Below, piece after piece: positions 59,814 to 64,000 of a stretch of 64,000 nucleotides of DNA (position 1 is its first letter; each line of letters starts with the position of its first letter). The translations under genes were made by a program, and so were the position numbers. The notes beneath the pieces were generated by a model. It worked only from the letters and a program-made list of their open reading frames with translations, was not told the DNA's origin and did not search any database. The DNA is from Alisma plantago-aquatica (taxonomy: Eukaryota > Streptophyta > Magnoliopsida > Alismatales > Alismataceae). The stretch is taken from positions 1,412,720,894-1,412,784,893 of the forward strand of contig OY856412.1 of NCBI GenBank assembly GCA_963693085.1, in the 5' to 3' direction.

Positions 59814-62192
59814 ACTGTGAGCCAATCACCCATGAATCATATTCATAGTGATATTCAAACATGTCCCACATGTTAATGTGCTATAGTGCCAACATAGGGA
59901 GTAATGACAACACCTTGCCAAAGTCTGTACAAATTGCATGTCTCGCATCTCTTCGTTGTACGTCATATGTATGAGATGGAGTTGTCGTAATATGTGATCT
60001 AGTATTCCTTTGCTAACCTTTAGCCACATTGCATGATCAAGGATTCCAGACTTATCATCAATGAGTGGAATATAAGTTCATCCCATGAACTTTCAGATCC
60101 ATATAGTATCCACTGTTGTTTACTAACACATAGATACTCGGCATTTCCCCTTTTTAAATGGCTTTATTGGAACATTTCCAATTATCAACAAACTTTCACT
60201 TTTATACATCTTATGTATATATATTGCGATTAATTTTCTGTCCTTTTGGAAGTTCGCATCAATGTAACTCTTTACATCGAACCCTTCCTTATCTCCATAG
60301 AACTAGTACTTCACAAGCACTCATCATGTTCTCATGGTATTCCAGTAACCCTTACTGGAAGAAGACAGACATCCACTCGTCATGTCCCACATACGAGTCA
60401 TCAGGATGAGCACATCATATTGCCATGTCCTACATACAAGATGATGAATGCATTTTATTCTTGCCATGTCATACATGCAAGATAATGGGATGATTACATA
60501 CATGATAGATCCATATCTATTCTTAGTGTTCCCATTCTTCATAAGAATTGGACACTTGGCCTTGGGATACTAACTCCATGTAATATGGATAAGTTTTCTC
60601 CCACTGAATCTGTGCATACTGAATACTTCAGTACAGATTGCCAATGTATGCTCTCTCTTTCCAGGTCAAGAGATTTTCGAGAACTATCTCTATAGATCTC
60701 TATTCCTATCACATAGGAAACATCTCTATCTTCCTTAAAGATAATTTCCACATTCGGATTTCCAATCTAGAACATTTCCATTTCACATCAATATGTGGAA
60801 TGTGAATACGCTCCCACTAAATCACAGATCCCTTCTTTATCTTTGACATATCAGTCAAACCCTTTGACTATATCATCAAAGTAAAGATCCAATTTTGAGT
60901 TGCTTGTACTCAATCAATCACATTGATTAGTCCATTGTAACTTATAGACTTCATTTGCATTAGTGGATTCATATACCTTATAGGATGTGTCACGTACACA
61001 TCCTGTTTTTATTCCTCATAGGAATGTGGTTTTAGTATCCATATGCCAAATGTCTTAGTCATTAAGTTGCAATCAACAAGCATCATCCTTGTCAAAATGT
61101 TATCCATGTGTATTAACACTTAAGACTTATTTGCACTTATGGATATGATCCAATGAGTGCTACCATCAAGGTCATACCTTATGGTTCACATGGAAGTCAT
61201 TTAGGATGTAATGGTTTCATAAACCATAACTCAAGATTCAGTTCCTCATATTCATCTTGATAGTTGACTCATCACATGAACAACTCATCACATAGATAAT
61301 TGAGGTGTATCTGTTAAAGATATAAGAACTCACAACCCTTGTGATTCTTAATTTCATTTATTAGTGTGGGGTATTCTTTTATTAAGAAGAATTCAGTTAT
61401 TTGATAATCATTCTCTAACTCCTTAGAGTATGATTCCTTCTTGATTCAGACATCACCATGCCTTAATCATGAGTTCACTATGATACACTATCATAATCAC
61501 TCATAAGGATCTCAAACATTTGGTCCAAGTATTTCATTCCTTGATCTCATCAAGAATTAATACTTTACCAAATGTGTACTTCATTTATGATAATCTTGAA
61601 CACTTCAAGATATTCATATTGGTATTTCTCTAAACACCATTTGAAGTATTAGCATTTATTCCAATAGGTATGTAAATACATCACATGTATTATACCTAAT
61701 AGGATAATCACTCTCCCACTACATTAGTGAAGATTGATTAATCATGTCCAAGATATTCATGTCTCTTACTGGTTCTATAACCAAAAGAGTCTAGATTTAT
61801 CCATCACATGGAAACTAGAAATGAATTTCTCATGATTAATGCTAATTAAATTGTTTGAGTTATCTATAACTTTTAGGTATCATCTTATCTTATGCATATC
61901 AAATATCACAAGATAAATAAGGCATTGCCACAAAGATCACATCTTTATAAATTGAAACATCTCTTTATTAATTGCCATCATTGTCATACAATATGCAAAA
62001 ATAAAGTGTTTCTATCTATTGGCAAGTATGAAATAACAGTTCATAACTGTATTACATGCCTTATTGGCTGAAAATAAACTAAAGTATTCCTATCTATAAA
62101 GGCAACACTTGCCCCAAGTAAGAATGATTTACACTTTACATCTTGATATCATATATCTCAAAAAGTGTTACAAGTTTATTTACATGACACCT
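59814..62192 (-). pseudogene. pol: Decayed copia pol, copy 3
   Basis: Colinear with the pol relics of copies 1 and 2. The RT C-terminal piece (SYVIGIEIYRDSS) is at 60539-60751. The shared TAA is at 61009-61011. The RNase H tail (LDHILRQLHLIHMTY) is at about 59930-60000. Confidence 0.8.
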
Positions 62193-63047
62193 TCAAGTAG
62201 AGGCTTCAGTCGCCTCCTTCCTCTTTTGTTCTTCCAGGTAGATAGGACAATTCCTTTTCCAATGTCCTGGCTTTTGACAATGGTGGAAATTTCCTTTCTT
62301 GGTCACGCCTCCCTTGGCCTTGAGAGCTGAAGATGGCTTGGACTCCTGGCTAGCTTCAGAACCTTTCTTAGCTTTTCCCTTGCCCTTGCGCTTGGACTTG
62401 CCTTTCTTGCTCGTGATCACCATCACGGACATAGGCTTGTCCTTCTTCATCTGTAACTCGGCTGTCCTCAACATGCCCAACAACTCTGACAGTGGCCTAT
62501 CAAAGTTGTTCATGTTGTAGTTCATCACAAACTGACTGTAAGATTTTGGCAACGATTGCAGTATCACGTCAGTAGCCAACTCTTGGCTCAGTGGAAATCC
62601 CAGTCTCTGCAGGTTCTCCACATACCCAATCATCTTGAGTGTGTGAGGACCAACTGGATCCCCTTATGTCATGACGCACTTGAACAGCGCCCTAGAAACA
62701 TTGTATCTCTCTTGCCGTGCCTGATCTTCATACATGTTCCTGAGATGTAGAATCATCTCTATGACACCCATGTTCTCATGTTGCCTCTGCAACTCATGGT
62801 TCATTGAACATAGCATCAAGCACTTTGCATCAATGGCATCATCAGAATGCTTCTTGTAAGCATCCCTTTCTGTCCTTGGTGCATTAGGAGCGGGTTCCTC
62901 TGGAATTGGAGTATCCAGGACATAGAGCTTACGCTCTTGAGTGAGAACAATTCTCAATGTCCGATACCAGTCATGGAAGTTTGTCCCATTTAGCTTGTCC
63001 TTGTCAAGGACCGATCGCAAAGAAAAGTTGTTGTTGTTTGTTGCCAT
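62193..63047 (-). pseudogene. gag: Copia gag, copy 3 (one stop, 284 codons)
   Basis: The best gag of the family runs from ATG at 63047 (MATNNNNFSL) to the stop at 62193. A single in-frame TAA follows ALFKCVMT (about 62666); copy 2 has CAA (Gln) there, so one C-to-T change broke it. Order: N-terminal LNGTNFHDWYRTLRIVL (copia Gag N-domain), UBN2-type capsid region (HENMGVIEM to ELQMKKDK), Lys-rich linker KKGKSKRKGKGKAKKG, and knuckle HHCQKPGHWKRNC. The first knuckle Cys is Phe. The C-terminus is the family tail EATEAST. Copia Gag is usually fused to pol; here a stop separates them. Confidence 0.88.
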
Positions 63048-64000
63048 TTGAACTACAAAAGGAAAATATGCAATTTTAGTCCAAAACTCATTTTTGACTT
63101 ATTTGATTGATTTGAAAATTTGACGATATAATTAGGCCTTTAATTAATTATCGCTCCCACTATTTTACTTCAAATTGATAGCCCTCACCATCAATTCGGA
63201 AGATTGCAGCGTACAACCTTCTAGTGGGCAAGATCCTGAAATCCTCTAAGCCATGGACCAGCTAGGGCTGTCACCCACAACATAGATCTCTCAGGTAGGC
63301 AACTTTTGCCAATTGCATCATATGCAACTCTTGATAAGATGTCATATACAACTCTTTGCAATGATCATCTCCATGCCTCAAGGTACTAGATCCCATCTAG
63401 ATCACCTTGTTAAGTCCGACCCAAAGCAAACACGATGAACATGCACCCTGCTAGGGCAGACCCACACATTCATCCTTCACGTTTCCACGAGGTAGACGGT
63501 GCACCACGCTAGGGCGTGCCCATACTTGGTCGAACAAGCTTTTCACATGTGTCGCATTTGGAAGGCATCTAAAACTTAATATATTAATGAGGGATTTGGT
63601 TTTATATACATATACATATCCAATCACCACAATACATAGTACGTATCATATACATGCTATATCCCACAGAAAACATGCACAAACGATAAAAAGCGATGAT
63701 TATGGCCATCCTAATGTGATTCCTCGAGCCAAGAGGAATCACGGTCATCTAGGTCTACATCACATGCAACCTGTACAAGATGAACATCTGTGCCTTGCCA
63801 TCCGAGTTGATCAATTCATCACATGAATGATCTGTACTCTCCAGCTGGTCGTCTGGGTGCCACCAGCCAATCGGTTGGCTCCTTCAACTGATCGGTTCGC
63901 CTGGTCGTCGTGCATCATGTCCGCCACCCGCTCGTCACGCTCCTCGAACCGGTCATCAACCGATCGGTTCACTCCTTGAACCGACCGTCTGGAAGGTCAA
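63048..64000 (-). other. Leader of copia copy 3 (partial)
   Basis: Homologous to 3912-5299 and 18708-20137. The palindrome cluster (AACCGATCGGTTC and relatives) is at 63840-64000 and runs off the window. No coding frame is present. Confidence 0.6.

Larger units (their letters stand above)
57566..64000 (-). mobile_element. Copia-type LTR retrotransposon, copy 3 (truncated by the window edge)
   Basis: This minus-strand copy has its 3' LTR at 57566-59800, polypurine tract at 59801-59813, decayed pol, gag at 62193-63047 and part of the leader. The 5' LTR would lie past 64000. It is inserted next to, or inside, the Athila-like gag region. Its gag has a single stop, so it is the best preserved of the three. 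Confidence 0.9.

Overview
The window is repeat-dense flowering-plant nuclear DNA. I see no host protein gene, tRNA, rRNA or CRISPR array that I can support. The plant assignment rests on Ty1/copia and Ty3/gypsy LTR retrotransposons primed by initiator tRNA-Met, a CACTA (En/Spm) transposon with plant-type TNP2, Ptta/En/Spm and Ulp1 domains, and AAACCCTAA (plant telo-box) motifs. I cannot name the species.

Layout. (1) 1-1675 and 10742-13275: a decayed Ty3/gypsy element on the minus strand (gag, protease, PBS and part of an LTR), split by copia copy 1. (2) 1676-10741: copia copy 1, plus strand, 9.07 kb, with 2.2-kb LTRs, a gag reading frame and a badly decayed pol. (3) 13276-22395: copia copy 2, minus strand, same family. 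(4) 22396-50973: a Ty3/gypsy element on the minus strand with roughly 2-3 kb LTRs. Its left LTR is split by a complete CACTA element (23936-38296) and by a 6.4-kb solo LTR (39187-45583). The CACTA element itself holds a 4.7-kb solo LTR of the same giant-LTR family (33471-38170). The right LTR (47990-50973) keeps both insertion sites empty. (5) 50974-52260: a much older relative of the copia LTR. (6) About 52400-57565: an Athila-like Ty3/gypsy gag-pol relic on the minus strand, interrupted by an unclassified 1.5-kb insertion. (7) 57566-64000: copia copy 3, minus strand, running off the right edge.

How the parts relate. The three copia copies share one structure: a nearly readable gag, a pol decayed in the same way in each copy, and long leaders and LTRs full of CCGATCGG-type palindromes. 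This fits a family that moved after its pol was lost, presumably with enzymes supplied in trans. The CACTA element encodes a TNP2 transposase relic and a second gene that joins a Ptta/En/Spm (TnpA-like) region to a Ulp1/C48 cysteine protease; the protease exons are still open. Target-site duplications and an internal paralogous empty site give a relative order for the insertions.

The most unusual signals are a 70-codon Cys/His-rich reading frame antisense to the copia LTR that is open without indels in all five LTRs seen, a long foldback hairpin inside the CACTA element, telo-box and palindrome arrays inside the giant solo LTRs, and the gag-retaining, pol-decayed copia family. I found no clearly new cellular system. 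Boundaries and reading frames were read by eye.
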